A stretch of DNA of 64,000 nt from Hydractinia symbiolongicarpus. Taxonomy: Eukaryota > Cnidaria > Hydrozoa > Anthoathecata > Hydractiniidae. Location: NCBI RefSeq assembly GCF_029227915.1, contig NC_079877.1, positions 14,776,851-14,840,850 of the forward strand, read 5' to 3'. A model generated the notes under the pieces. That model saw nothing but the letters and a program-made list of their open reading frames with translations, searched no databases and had not been told where the DNA came from. Shown in pieces: positions 11,801 through 24,545 of the stretch (the stretch's first letter is position 1; each line of letters begins with the position of its first letter). The position numbers were made by a program, and so were the translations under genes.

Positions 11801-14193
11801 CTACTTCCATGTCGTCAAAATAAAGAACTGTTAAGAACCTTTTAGCCTTAAAATCAGAAAAAAATAAGAAACTTGAGCCTCAGTAGCCAAAACTGGTTTC
11901 TTATAAAAAAAACAACGTGTACAGTATATATATTTAATCTTGTCCGTGAGAGGTAATTAATTGGCATGGTATACGACAGACTGTAGCCTGTTTATTATTT
12001 TATTTGATCTGAAGTTACCTGGGTGTTTTTTTGAAACAGCATTTCTTAAAGGGCTTCTTATCGGATGTGTAACATACGTACCTGTATGCTGATGGTCAAT
12101 GTAGTTTATTATATTGACCACTTGACCCGTCATTGTTTAACATTAGTTTTGCAACCTTTATAGGGAAACGGATTAAGTGAAATAAAATATGTCGTCTGAC
12201 AGTTTTTGCTATAGCAGACCTTCGTAAATGTTTTACTGGAAGCACTCTACACTGGTTGTGCGAGATAGTTTAACTGGACTATGTGATCAACCTAAATTGC
12301 AATGCTAACCTTTTGTTGCTTTAATGAATTTCTTATCTTCCATGCTTAATGTCTTCTTGGTGCTGCATATACTTTATTGACATAAACTAGCTCCTATTCA
12401 GGGATTTTGTTTTATTAAAACATGCTTTTACTGGTACAACTTTAATTAGAAACCTTATTTACTCAAATAATGATGTAACTTTATTTCATTATGTCTCAGT
12501 CTTGCGTTTGTGAGAAGGTTTAAAAAAAAGATATTTAGTAATTAGTCTAGCATCACCTGTTGCAAATGCTAGGCAAGGGGGCTTAAGTATTTTATTGGCT
12601 TGCGATACGTCGATGATTAGAAATAGGCTTTGTGTATCCTAGAGTAACAAAAAAAAACCCAGGTCCGTTTTAACATTGGTTCTACAGCTTCATAGCTGTT
12701 CAGCTATCTTGCTTTAAATTTATTTAGCTTTTCAAACTGAGATGTAATGAGAACAATTAAAATTGATTAAAGCGAAACAAATAAAAATTAAATTAATTTC
12801 AAAAGATAAAGCAAGAAAGTAAGAATGAAATAAGAACAAAAACAGATAAATTTCAGGCAACTTTAAAGTTAAACCCACAATAATGTACTTTAAGTTTCCC
12901 ATATAGTAGGAACAGGGTCTTAATAAAGAGAAATTTGGAAAAATAAAATCAATTTGCACAAAACCTTCGACAACATACGCACAATTGAATTAAAATAAGT
13001 TCCTTGCGTCTAAAATACACAATCCACCTTTTTTAACAACAATCCAAACAACATTATATACTAATTCTACGCTCCTGCAAAAATTATTTTAGCACCTAGG
13101 ACTCAATTATTCCATAATATTTACTCAATCAGAACCGAAAGGCCATGTTGGAATATGCCGTAATCAATCGATTATTCTTCAAGCAAGAGTATTTTCGCGC
13201 ATTGTAAACCATACACACGTGCAATTACATATATTGTTTTGAGTGTCTTCTCTTGTGGCATATACTCTATATCGACGATATCAGGTGGGTAAAATTTTTA
13301 CCAATTGTTAGGCAGAAGAGCCCGATCATACCGCTAAATAGGGTTCCAATGTATTGCGTTAGGCTATTTATAGAAAGCAAACTACTTATCAACTACCTAA
13401 CCTAGTTGACCAGTATTTCGCAAATTAGGCAAATCTTTTATAGGCATCGCTAATCGGCGTCCTCACCAAAATCAGCGGTTTTTATTTGTAATTGAATATG
13501 AACTCTTAGATGGTTGATTCCAAGTATTGCTAAAGAGATTTTATGTTCTTTATATATGCGCCTTGGCTTCGTGTATTTTGCTACTTACCTAATTTATGCA
13601 CGAATTACTGGTTAGGGATAAATAATTTCCTCATACACTATATACGGTTGTGCTCGACAAAACTTTTTTCACTCCAGGAATTGTTCTAACAAAACTACAA
13701 AAGCTGGCATTCTAGTACATTCTTCACTCGAAACTACTCAAACTTGTGCAACTCCCTGTCGTGTGAAAATATGGAAAATTTGTGCAATATAAGTGCAATG
13801 CGTAAGCTCGTTTAACATAGGTTCCGTAAGGGATTTTAACAATAAAATGTAATATGTCATGTAATTTAAAAAATTTCATTTATTATCGCTCCTTACATCG
13901 AACTTTGAGAAACAACAAAAAGTCTTTAACTTCTATATTCTTATTTACTTCTGGTTTAAGTAATTACCAACAATCTTAGACTATAAAAACTATAAAAACC
14001 TAATAATTAATGGTTCACACACATCCATTGAGCACTTTCATAAAAGGTCTACTGTGTATTTTATTATATGAATTATCATATATCAAGAATTTGGAGTTCA
14101 GGTACTTCTTTGTTTTATTACATCTGATTATATTCCAAGATGATCTACACCAAGATTGTTAGTTTTAAACTAAAATAAATAAGTAAATAAATA
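8820..14193. other. Non-genic interval
   Basis: No coding region that I can support on either strand. Notable content is the imperfect hairpin at 10509-10569. The rest is AT-rich sequence with scattered TAGCTAGC-type words. Confidence 0.5.
10509..10569. repeat. 29-bp inverted repeat (hairpin)
   Basis: Arms 10509-10537 (AACCTGATGCTAGCCCC...) and 10541-10569 (...GGGCTAG-like CTTCAGGTT) pair over 29 bp with two mismatches around a 3-nt loop TGC. Such structures are often relics of palindromic MITEs; no flanking target duplication was identified. Confidence 0.85.
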
Positions 14194-14473
14194 AAACAAA
14201 CAAACAAACAAACAAACAAACAAACAAACAAACAAACAAACAAACAAACAAACAAACAAACAAACAAACAAACAAACAAACAAACAAACAAACAAACAAA
14301 CAAACAAACAAACAAACAAACAAACAAACAAACAAACAAACAAACAAACAAACAAACAAACAAACAAACAAACAAACAAACAAACAAACAAACAAACAAA
14401 CAAACAAACAAACAAACAAACAAACAAACAAACAAACAAACAAACAAACAAACAAACAAACAAACAAACAAAA
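14194..14473. repeat. CAAA/TTTG microsatellite, about 70 copies
   Basis: Uninterrupted CAAA repeats of about 280 bp. On the minus strand they are TTTG repeats that begin two to three bases after the splice donor GTATTTTG of the Alr-like pseudo-exon at 14828-14477. The long FVCL frames in this stretch are repeat artefacts and not genes. Confidence 0.97.
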
Positions 14474-14476
14474 TAC

Positions 14477-14828
14477 CTGTAATGTTCGATATCTTAATTA
14501 GTACTTGCTTCTCAAACATGGATTGTCCAAATTTATAATTAACAGAAAGGAGAATGTCTTCTTGTGCTGCATATTCTTCAATGAAACTGTTTACGAACTT
14601 GCGGTTTTGTCATACACAGCAGAGAGTCTGTGTTCAAATAAGTCTCTCCCTTTGTTTGCAATATTTTGTTCTGGATGCGCACAACCAATTATTATTACAG
14701 ATCCAAGATTTGCGTTCAAAGTCACAAAAAAATGCTAACTGTTTGACTTCTATCGAGTATTATCTTCAACAGCATGTCGGTGGTACCACCATAGGTTGCT
14801 TCTACGACAGGTGTAGCAGTGGTGACAG
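14477..14828 (-). pseudogene. Alr-like V-domain pseudo-exon
   Basis: The stretch aligns along its whole length with the V-like exon of gene B: shared blocks are EATYG, KIILD, QNIANKG, LSAVYDKT and VSLKN. Both splice sites survive (CTTTTTAG acceptor before 14828, ACAG|GTATTTTG donor at 14477). It is 352 nt against 351 nt in gene B, with a frameshift near an A/T run around 14728-14735, an in-frame TAA after KTASS, and a second frameshift before the last 12 codons. No partner exons for this copy were found nearby, so it is a solitary or highly decayed paralogue on the same strand as A and B. Confidence 0.8.
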
Positions 14829-15394
14829 CTAAAAAGTAAGAATTCGCCATTAAAATTTTAATCATAAAAAAATTGTACCTATATAACTATGAGAATATTT
14901 TTTCACAATACTGCGAACACCATTGTGCCAGTTTGCGTCATTTCTTGTTTTTTCTTACACTTTGTGTTTTTTCAGTGTGTTTTAATTGATAACTCTAATT
15001 TAATCAAACACGCTGTTCTCTTTTGCATTAAATAAACGAGGGAGTATAACAATAAGCGAGGAAATAATATGACAAAAATGTTTAATATAGATTAAATTGT
15101 TCTGCAAGGAGTATTATACAGAACTAGATCATCCTTACTATCTAACGATGTCAATTGTCGAGCTAAGACGCTACTAATTCCTCAACTTAATCGGGGTATA
15201 AATGCCGCTATTGCGGGATTATGCGTTCATCTGTTGTGTCACGCATGTTATCTCACATAATTAAAAGCAGAGCGAGCGTAAGTGAGCTAGGCACAGCTAA
15301 TCCCATTTTCTGTTGTTATTAGTGTAGGCGTACATAAATCTTCCGCCATTACCCGCCAAATAGAACATGGCCAGCAAACGACGAATTGTTGTGA

Positions 15395-15915
15395 TGGAGA
15401 AAGGGTATACATAGTTAGTACATCATTATTTTTTGAAAATTAATGAACCATTCTTAGCCTCACTCCCGAATAAGCTAACTAGCTAGTAAACTAATCTAGC
15501 ATAAAATTAGTTACTTAGCTCGCATAATACTACCAATAGTTAGCATAACACTAACAATTTACTTAGCATTACAGTACCAATTTAACTGGCATAAATGTAC
15601 CAAATTAACTACTTAGCTGGTATAAGAAACGGCTACTTAGGTAGCATCAATTCAGCTACTTAGTTAGCAAAAGAGGATTCTTTGCGACAGATGTTTTGCT
15701 TTTTGCCACAGTGAGGAAGATAATTCTGCTCTGATGAGGAATCGCAGTATGGGATGGTAGACCAAAAACCAAGGACCAAAAAGTTTATCTAAATCAGCAA
15801 AAGAACATAGCTGCATATTCTACAGATAATACCTCCCTTCCCAATCATGATCAATGTTTATATAGAGTTTAAGGCGGTCACGTGTAATCGTTTACACAGC
15901 TGATCTCCAAAGGTC
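15395..15915. repeat. Dispersed repeat, copy 1 of 2
   Basis: Shares ordered blocks with 54100-54510: GAGAAAGGGTATACATAG, AATGAACC, a run of diverged TTAGCTAGCATAAAACTA-like units of about 30 bp, AAATCAGCAAAAGAACATA, TATTCTACAG and GTGTAATCGTTTACACAGCT. No coding potential and no termini were recognised. Confidence 0.7.
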
Positions 15916-17722
15916 ATATATTTGTGGATCGTTATAGCTATAATGTAGGCACGTCAAAAAAGACCTGGCATTTCCATGTTGTAGGTCAGGAAAAGGACTG
16001 TTATAACCTGTCGGAAAGGATACACCAGTTCGGTTCAAGTAACAAAAAGGGAAATTTTTTACAACAGGGAAATGTTTTTTGCATTAACATCTACATTTTC
16101 ATTACCATGGCTTTTTAAATTCTCACCTACTGCTCTTACACAATCGTCACTACGTACTGAAAATCGTCAAATGCATATATTTCACATACATTTTTTTAAT
16201 TAGAATGTGTCAGTGGCACATAAAATATTATGTCCAGAACATATCAAATATATCAATTACTTCTCCCTTTGGTCAAGAAAATTTGATTTGAGGTAAGAAT
16301 TAGTAAGTAAAAATTATCCTTTTTTTGTGGAGAGAGAATGCAAAGTTGAACACATTTTCGGATGAGAAAACTGAATTTTATATCGGTAAAAACTTCTGTG
16401 CTTTTAATGTGCAAGTGAAAGAATATGTATCTATTCATACCCTGTTGGTATAATGCTTGTTGCGCTATTGCAAAAGAGAGATCAAGGTTCCAATATTGGA
16501 CAGGGCTAGGACATTCCCAATTATCTTGCACTTATACCTAGTAACTATATAGAGAACAATAGTGAATCTTTGATAAAGGGAACAATTGTATGACCACCAA
16601 ATTGTGTTTCCGTCGCTGTAGTTCCTCGACGCCTGCAAATTCTTTTTCTCGTAGTCTATATGAGTAGATGCTCGTGATTCCTCACGTACATCTTTTTGTA
16701 AAATGGCAATAATCGGTGCACCCTTTGTAATGAATGGACTACTAAGTTCGCCGTTTATAGGAAAATCTTTAGGAACTGAGAAAACAACCTACGTAGGAAA
16801 CGTTATGTGTATTCTGTTACTTATACAATTCAAAAACAATCTAGTTTAATACATCTTTCTGTCATGTTAAAATTTTTTTTACATACAAAATCTGTAATAC
16901 ATGTTAGTGCATTTATGTTTCAACAGGTGACTGGTTAGTTTCAGTTACGGGAGCGATTTGTAGTAGTAAAATATTGAGTTTAGGATAATTTATTGAAAAT
17001 AATAAAACAAGTTTAACATAACTTGAACGCAGAGTTCTCAATTTATTTGGAAAAGTTATAAAAAGGGTAACGGAAACAGCTTACCATAAACCTCTACCCC
17101 AGCCACGCGCCTAGCTCTGCAGATCTCAAAAAAGCCCAATATATTTATCATTAGCTGTCTAATATCCTCTTAAAACTGTATATAGTTATTGGAATTTGTC
17201 CCAATATAATGTAATTAGTCTTAAGACCCATGCAAAAAACTACTTAGGAAGAAGAACGAAAGAAAATAGAAAGGACCCTTCATTTGTATTTTAATGAGGG
17301 TAGCAATAAACTGACGATAAAAAGATAAAATATTTTTACACAAAATATAATAAATATTTGCAAATGCAATTATTTCTGTATATTTAAGCTAAAATAAAAA
17401 AGAACGTTTGCAAAAAATTATAAAATGACAATTTAATCCTCCCCCACAAAATATACACAACTATTGGAAACAACAGCTTGCAAGGTGTCAGATATAGTTA
17501 ATAGAAAAATTAGTTTTCATTTTATGACACACGGCAATTCCTCTTTAAAGTTACGTGAAGTGTAAACAAAAACAATAACAAGTCTGTTCCTTTAGTATAT
17601 TTTATATTGCTGTCTTGCACAATATTTTTACCTTAAAAATGAATAATTTACTGAGTAAACTAGCGTAAAATATAAACAGATTTGAGTTTGGTCCTCAGAC
17701 CAAATATTCAAGTATGTCAAAT

Positions 17723-17753
17723 TCAAACATGTCAAATCAATTGACATGTTTGA
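17723..17753. repeat. Short perfect hairpin
   Basis: Arms TCAAACATGTCAA (17723-17735) and TTGACATGTTTGA (17741-17753) are perfectly complementary with a 5-nt loop. The ATGTCAAA word also occurs just upstream at 17714. Confidence 0.85.
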
Positions 17754-19319
17754 CTATTGTCTTTACCAATAAAATCTCACACAAATGTCAAAGACCAGGG
17801 TTTGTAACACATCAAATGTAACGTCGGGAAAGTCATTCATTTCAGTATGTTGCATACGGTCCTCACTAATTAGAGATTTTACAAAATATAAAGAATACAA
17901 TTTGCAAGATGCAAGATGCAATCTTATTCCATAAAAATTTAGGTATATGTATATTGCATATGACCTCCCTTGTAAAAGAAAAACATGTCAAAACAAAAAA
18001 CAATAAAAAGGTTTTAGCCATAACATTCAGTCATTTTTAATCCTTTCCAAAAGTAAGTTCCCGCAATGAACTTTGCCGACCGCAAAACTTGTGGAAATGA
18101 TGTACAGATCTCTAGATAGAAATTCAATGTGTTCCAAACTCTGGTTATAGATACTGATGTTAAAACAATATGTTAAAAAAAACGATTTTGAATTTACTCT
18201 CTACAAATTTTTCTCTTCTGTTATTTTAAATTAAAATATTGCAAATATTCCAACAGAAGCAAAACGTTAAAGAGTGTACTTTTTTCCGAAAAACTGTCAT
18301 ACAAATCTGTCCAACAGAAGTTTTTAACACAAAACATAAAAAAACAATAGCTAGAAAACAGCGTGCAGTGAATTTAAATCTACAAAAATTCGTTCTTTCC
18401 GTACATTGCATGTGGTCAATTTCCACAACAGTTTCCACAAAACTTTAACAAACAGCAGTTTGCAACAGGAACAGCACAAATGGACAACTATACCATTTTC
18501 TTCATGATTGGAATTTAGGAAAAGTAAGAACTTCGATATTATTAGACGTTCAGTTTTTATGTAGCGAGTGCTACATGATTTTATGTGTAGCACACATCAT
18601 AGCAGAATCCTATTTCGAGAAAAAACGCAGAGCAAGCAAAACAAACTCTATCTCTAGAAGTTAAGAATATATCAAAAGTCAAGATACTTTTATTTTGGCT
18701 AAAAAGTTGGTATTTCAAAAATAAAACTTAAAGCCAACAACAAGCTTCGAAAACTACCATTACAGATTATTCCAAAACAGAGAGCAAAGGTGATACTATC
18801 TGTGTGTACTATTTATATATGTCTTTTTTACGGTTCACCTTAAACTTCAGGATAGCTTTGAAAAAGTTATTCGCTGTTATTTAACCATAATTTCGACTAA
18901 AGCTTTTTAAGGCCAAAGTGTTTATCCACCGCAAAAAGATATTCCTGCAAAAATTTTACAGTTGAGGTACGATCGACCTCGTTATCTGGAACTTAAGCAA
19001 CAACATTACCACCATGAATCAACAAGTATTTTTACCCCACGGAGTATTGAAATCTTCGGTGGTTGTGGACGAATCATTGAATCATTATGTTAACCAATCG
19101 TTCGCTGTAAAAATATATAAGGCGTTTCATGACTCCTTGATCTATAGGTTGTGAAATTCACATTGTGTTAGGAGGTCGACTTTGTGTCTTTCATCTTTCA
19201 GTTAAAAACATTGACAATTTGTCCCCCACAGCATTAGCTGTTGATAAACCAGTTATTCCCGTTTTGTCATTCCTTCCACAAAACTTTTTGGATTTTAAAT
19301 GAAATATTTTGTTTAACAA

Positions 19320-19620
19320 GCATTGAGGTGGTGTCGCGTGGAAAAGAATACCATGTGTATAAAACATTATGGAATCCTTTAACTGGAGAGAGTTTGCAGT
19401 GGGAAAGGAAACCAGGACAAATATGCGGTTTGTATTAAGAAAGAAGAATGGTATACCGTTTAGAAAATATGGTAAATTTGCAAAAACAATATTTTATTTT
19501 ACCAGAACTACTTAACTGAACTCGTGTGAAGAAGCAGGTGAATTTGAGTAATGATGGAGGCATACAAGTGCCATGTAAGTTAATGTTCACTGGGATCGAA
19601 AAATGCATTGATATACTCAA
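19320..19620 (+). pseudogene. HIRAN-like domain relic
   Basis: Frame one reads YHVYKTLWNPLTGESLQWER followed by a stop; a shifted frame continues with KKNGIPFRKYGKF, and a third ends GGIQVPCKLMFTG. The order YxVYxxxWxPxxGExLxxxRE, a K-rich strand, then GGIQVPC matches a family of short HIRAN-like ORFs that I recall as common in cnidarian genomes. The family assignment is from memory of the pattern. At least two frameshifts and stops make it non-functional. Confidence 0.45.
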
Positions 19621-21017
19621 TCAACAATTGCAAAGATTCTTAAATATAAAACATATACGAAATATAATTGCATAATAAGTCTCACTTTTTTTCCAGCCTT
19701 ATAATCTAATCCAATATTAACGGTCAGCGACGAAAACACATGCTCTAAGAAAAATTGTAAACTTCATGAAAAAAACTGAGGAATTATTCCCAATTATATG
19801 CTATGCTTAAATACGAATTTACATATTTTATGTTAATGATGAACGAAATCATCATACCAGAAATTCATATTTGGTTTTTAAAACTTCTTATGCACTTCTT
19901 TTTTTATCTTTATGTATAAAATAAAATCCATTTAGAAAGCAAAGCTTACGTACAAAAAATCAAATCCACTTATAATTTATAAAAAAAGCACATGTTCTCT
20001 CTGATGATGGCAGTTTTTATTCCAAATTATATTCTAAACTTTATTTCTGTCAAATTTCTTCAACAAAGCTTTCGTTCAATATTTGAATGTAAGTTATGTT
20101 GCTTCTTCTTGCGGGATATCATATAAAGCCAGTAAAATTGTGTTTAATATCACGTTAAACTCGGAAAAAAAACTGAAGATATTCAACATTCTTACCCCTC
20201 AACAACATTAACTTTAAAGAATTTTGGTTATTTAGTGCATCAAAAGCAAGAATCAGTAAAACACTTTCTTACCAAAATGTGAGGGGAAAATGTGAGGGAA
20301 AATTGCCATTAACCAGGCATGCTTTTAGTCAGAAGCTACGCCTTGACGCTTTTGATAGCTCATTATTTAGCATTATTGAATTGATGGTACGCCACGCCCA
20401 TTAAAAATTCTCATGGTGTTCTCATTTAAATTTCTTGATTTTATTTCTTGAAGTTTAGTATTTCATTTATGCACGTTATAAATAGTTCATTAACGCCTTT
20501 CCTACGCATATTTTAGCCGAAACAGTTTTGGAGTTTTTCTTTCTTTTTTGAAGTAAATATTTTTCAAAAATGTGCTAAATTAATGTAATCAAATAATTCA
20601 GAATTTTTGCTTAATTGGTGTCTTAATATTCAAATGAATTGTAGCGGGATATTAATGTTAAATGTACTGAAAAGTTTAAAATATACTTAATTCGGCTATT
20701 TTCTTAGTGTCAAACATAATCTCGTCCCCAGGGTATCTTGTATCTTTTCAAACATCGGGACAGCGATGCAAACTTAACCTTGACACAGTAGTCTCTAATT
20801 TATGCTTTTATGTGGCAACTTCAATTAAATTGATCTTTCCCACCGCAGGAGTTAAAATACCGAAAAAATTAAAAAAAACATTGTGAAAAGTTTATCAAGC
20901 GTCACCATTGCATTGTTTAATCATAAATGTTTTTTCTTTTCAAAATCATAAAAGATTTTTCCCCTTTTTAATATGTTTAGTGTTTAATTAATTAAAGAAA
21001 AAATAGGAATTTTTATT

Positions 21018-21113
21018 TCTATATTATCTGTTTATTTTCTGCTTGCTACTGCTTGCGTTTGCTTTCGTTGTTACAATTACTGTACTGGTGAAAAGGAAGA
21101 AGCTATACTATAA
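21018..21113 (+). other. Possible isolated transmembrane-type exon relic
   Basis: A plus-strand frame reads a hydrophobic run (FLFLYYLFIFCLLLLAFAF) and continues VVTITVLVKRKK, similar in design to the gene A transmembrane exon (VLVAFIVLLMKRKK). It is preceded by AAAAATAG and followed by AAA|GTAATG. No neighbouring exons were found, so chance is a real alternative. Confidence 0.25.
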
Positions 21114-21605
21114 AGTAATGCACGTACTTATTCGTTTAACAAAACTATATCTAAATAATATTTCCGTAAATTCTCAAATTATATAATGTATAAGTTATTT
21201 CTTAATTATATGGTTATTGTGTAATTTAAGTGAGTTAACTCATTAAGAATGACCTTTTTGACTTTCAATTCCGTACGAATAAATTAAATAACACGACGTC
21301 ACTTCCTGTCTGTAATACGTAACATATAAACTTTCCAGGCTATTCACTTATCACTTTTGATTTTGAAAAGCGCTTTTGTACTTTACATTATTCCAAACAT
21401 TTTATCGTCTATAGCTTCCAATAAACTGTTCAATAAATCAGGGATGCAAATATGTTACAATTTTAAGACACCTGCGGCCTAAAGAGGCGACTAATAAGGG
21501 AGACAATGTGAAATTCGTATTGAGTAAAGGAATTAATATACAAAAAACGGCAAATTAGCAGACCAGCGTAATTGGCGTTGAATTAATGATAACTGATTAA
21601 CGGAG

Positions 21606-24254
21606 CAGGGCCCACGCTACGTTCTCAAATGTGAGGGGGGGGGGCAGTTTTTAGTAGAAATTTAACGTAATGCCTAAAATGGTATGGTAACCATGGTTGG
21701 GCGACGAAGAAAATTTTGCTTTCTAGAACCTCTAAAACGGCATTTGTACCGATTTCAGGGATTTGTTTTTTAGCGAAAGAAGTGACAACAATAAGTATAA
21801 AAAGGGTTTAAAAAAATGTTTTACTTGATTTTTGGTCACCAGACAAAGAAGAAACAATGGCTAAAGAAACAGCATTTCTTTAAATAGTATCTTGATACTT
21901 TTGTTCAGAGATTACAAATCGTGATCCAAAAATTTACCAAAACATTCATCTGATTTGGTTTTGAAGCTACGAACTCGTTAGCAACGTCTGTCAAGGATAT
22001 TTCGTCGGGTAAATCTTTATGAAAAGCTATTATAGCCAATGCATTGAAGCGCTCTTGTGACATCGTTGATCGAAGCCATGTTTTCAAACTACGTGCCAAC
22101 GAAATCTCTTTCAGGAGTGGAACTTGTAGCTGCACCAACAAGAACTAATTTCATTACCTTCATAATGTTCCTAATAAGGCTTTGTTCAGATTTGCTCAAA
22201 TCGATAATTTTGTTCTTAATCTCTTCAAAATGAGTAATACTTTCATTGACGAACACTGTGCGGAGGATCAAAAGCTGTGCAGGTAATACTGATATGTCAA
22301 TATCATCTCTGTATTTGTCACGTTCAAGCATTTCTGTTTGAAAGGATTCGGAGTTTATAGCCTTTATGAGCAATTGTTCTAAGGTCGAAAAGAACTGATA
22401 GCTTGATTGCTCACATGATCTTTAATTGCCATGACTACATTATCAATTGCGTCAAAAAATATAATGCGGTAATGCTCAGCTGGAGTTTCAGAATAGAATG
22501 CTCCTGCATTGCGTTCTCTACATTCGTTACCCTGAAGGAAATTTATAATCGGATATTTTGTTCTGCAACGTTTTCTAGGTAATGCTGGTTCTTCAACATC
22601 AAGTTTTGTAGTTTTTTAATTTACAGACTCAAAAAACAAGTCAAAGTCCTCAGTTGTTCTCATTCCCTGCAACGTATGAACAGTAAGATTAGCCAGTCTT
22701 TGACCATTCACAGCACTCATCTTTTCTTTGTGCAAAGTTTTTGATAAGTTATCGGTAAGACTGTACAACCTATGGCTCAATAGGAGACCAAAGAAAAAAA
22801 ATGATTCCATTTGCGATTAACATCCAATGACGCTACTACGAACTTCCGACTCAAACATACGTTCCATAACTTTTGCAATGATTCGTATCTTTCAAAACGT
22901 TTGTTGAAACAAGATGCTCTAACTGTCCATCGTGTTGTGCATAACTTACTTAAAGAGACCAGTGTTTTTATATCTGTTTCTTCTCTATTCGTATCTCCTT
23001 CAATGATTGCATCCAACGTTCCCACTATTTTCTCTCCTTTCGGAGCGTACTTGATCAAAATGTATATCTCTCCAACGGTACCTATGGTGTTTACTACAAC
23101 ATCATTCGAAAAGGTTAAATCTTTGACAGCTAGACTTAAAGAGTGCCCGTGGCAATGAGTAACAATTGCTTTTAGTTGTTCCTTAAGAATTTGCGTAGCG
23201 ACTCCAGATTTTTTGTCCATCATGTTACTAGCGCCATCATATGTCTGTCCCCAATAGCTTTGGAGTGAAAGACGAGATCGTAACAGAACATCTTTTATTG
23301 CATTTACTATTGTGTTACTTTTGATATCATTTAGTTCGTAGAAACCAAGAAAATCTTTAATCTGTAAATCGTCAGCGACGTTTCTTAAGCATATAGATAA
23401 TTACTCGTGGTTGCTGATGTCAGTGTATTCATCAGCTATTATCGCGAAAACGTTATTCTCGCGGATGGCTTTTAGCTTTCCACGAACAACATTTTGTGCT
23501 ATCAAATCCAAAAGCTTATTTGAATTTCGTTGTGGGTGTACTTTAATCTTGACACTTGTAATGTTGAGAGAATGGAAGAATCTTTAGTTCCAAGTAACAT
23601 TAAAAGCTGTGTGAAGTATCCATTTCCTGGGTTTCCTTGCATGGCGATTCCTTGCATTACCAAATGTCTGAGGCATCGCATTGCATCGAAAAAATGTTTC
23701 CTTCCATTACGCTGCGATTCAACAATGTTTTCTGCAATATTAGGGCATTGCGCGACAACGGTTTCTAACGCAGCAGATGCTTTGTGGCAATTTGTTTGCT
23801 GTTGAATTTCGAAACACTTAGGTGTTGTTTTCCATGAATTAAAACAAAGACTTATATAAGCTTGTTTCTTGTTTCCTTCACTCAGCAAGCTCTGGTTTTT
23901 GTCATCTTTCATGCAGTAAGCACATAAAACACAATCTGACCTAAAAACAAATATTGTAAATCAATTAAGGTCAAGACAATCAGGTTTAAGAACACAATAT
24001 CCTATTTCACCTCGCTCCTAGACCTTGTTTAGGCTTTTGAAATATCTTGAGGACCTCTGAAAATCAGAAACGGCATGGGAACCAGTTTGAGTTTAGACCT
24101 GTTTAAACCAAAAGATATTTTTTGAGCGCATCCTTAAACCAAGGAAGATGAAATATCAATACAAATAGGATTTATATATGATTGCTTAATTTGTATCGTA
24201 ATGTAACCAAGGGAATCGTTTAAACCATTGGTGTTGACAAGAGCGTGGGCCCTG
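21606..24254 (-). mobile_element. hAT-superfamily DNA transposon, decayed
   Basis: The 14-bp ends GCAGGGCCCACGCT... (about 21605-21619) and ...AGCGTGGGCCCTGC (24242-24255) are perfect inverted repeats. The pentamer CGGAG lies directly outside both (21601-21605 and 24255-24259), consistent with a 5-bp target duplication as in some hAT groups. The interior encodes the transposase relic on the minus strand. Confidence 0.85.
21912..23930 (-). pseudogene. hAT transposase (ZMYM1/TTF-zinc-finger, DUF4371-like), decayed
   Basis: In order from the N-terminus: SWKTTPKCFEIQQQTNCHKA (TTF-type zinc-finger region, about 23840), FAIIADEYTDISNHE (first catalytic Asp region, about 23440, frame-broken), YDGASNMMDKKSGVA (about 23240), THCHGHSLSLAVKD (about 23150), CTTRWTVRASCFNKRFERYE (about 22920) and the C-terminal dimerisation block ATSSTPERDF / LKTWLRSTMSQERFNALAI (about 22100-22000), ending FLDHDL at 21912. 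Typical hAT order and spacing. Several frameshifts and stops interrupt it, so no active enzyme is made from this copy. Confidence 0.88.
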
Positions 24255-24449
24255 CGGAGGGATCATTATCTTCGTGTTCTGTGTATTTGAAAAATGTTTG
24301 ATTTGTCTTCTCCATTTTTTATTAATGGTGGGTACATTGCTATTATATGTTAAGATTTAAAATACCTTCATTCTAAGAATGAAAAGCACATTGGAGAAAC
24401 ACGTAGGTCATGCTAAACTTTGCATAATTCGAATTTTGATCAGATAGAT

Positions 24450-24545
24450 AGATCTAACGTGCCAAAAATATTTGACGTGCCAACGTGCCATACGTGCCAA
24501 GAAAGTTAACGTGCCAACATGCCATGATTTTTCGACGTGCCATGA
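24450..24545. repeat. Cluster of ACGTGCCA words
   Basis: ACGTGCCA occurs at 24457, 24475, 24483, 24492, 24509 and 24535, with the variant ACATGCCA at 24517, all in the same orientation within 86 bp. Spacing is irregular (8 to 26 bp), so this is not a simple tandem repeat. Confidence 0.9.

Larger units (their letters stand above)
14829..19319. other. Non-genic interval with dispersed repeats
   Basis: No supported gene. It contains the dispersed repeat 15395-15915, a segment near 16437-16545 that resembles 58980-59100 (CCCTGTTGGT, GGACAGGGCTAGGA, AATTATCTTG words), and a short hairpin at 17723-17753. Confidence 0.5.

Noticed and set aside
14145-14519. Long FVCL-repeat open frames on the minus strand
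   Set aside because: They are the three-frame translation of the CAAA/TTTG microsatellite, open in all frames, with no start context.
14505-14832. Plus-strand open frames of 77 and 92 codons
   Set aside because: They are antisense to the V-domain pseudo-exon and show no independent homology.
22811-23158. Plus-strand 115-codon frame
   Set aside because: Antisense shadow of the hAT transposase.
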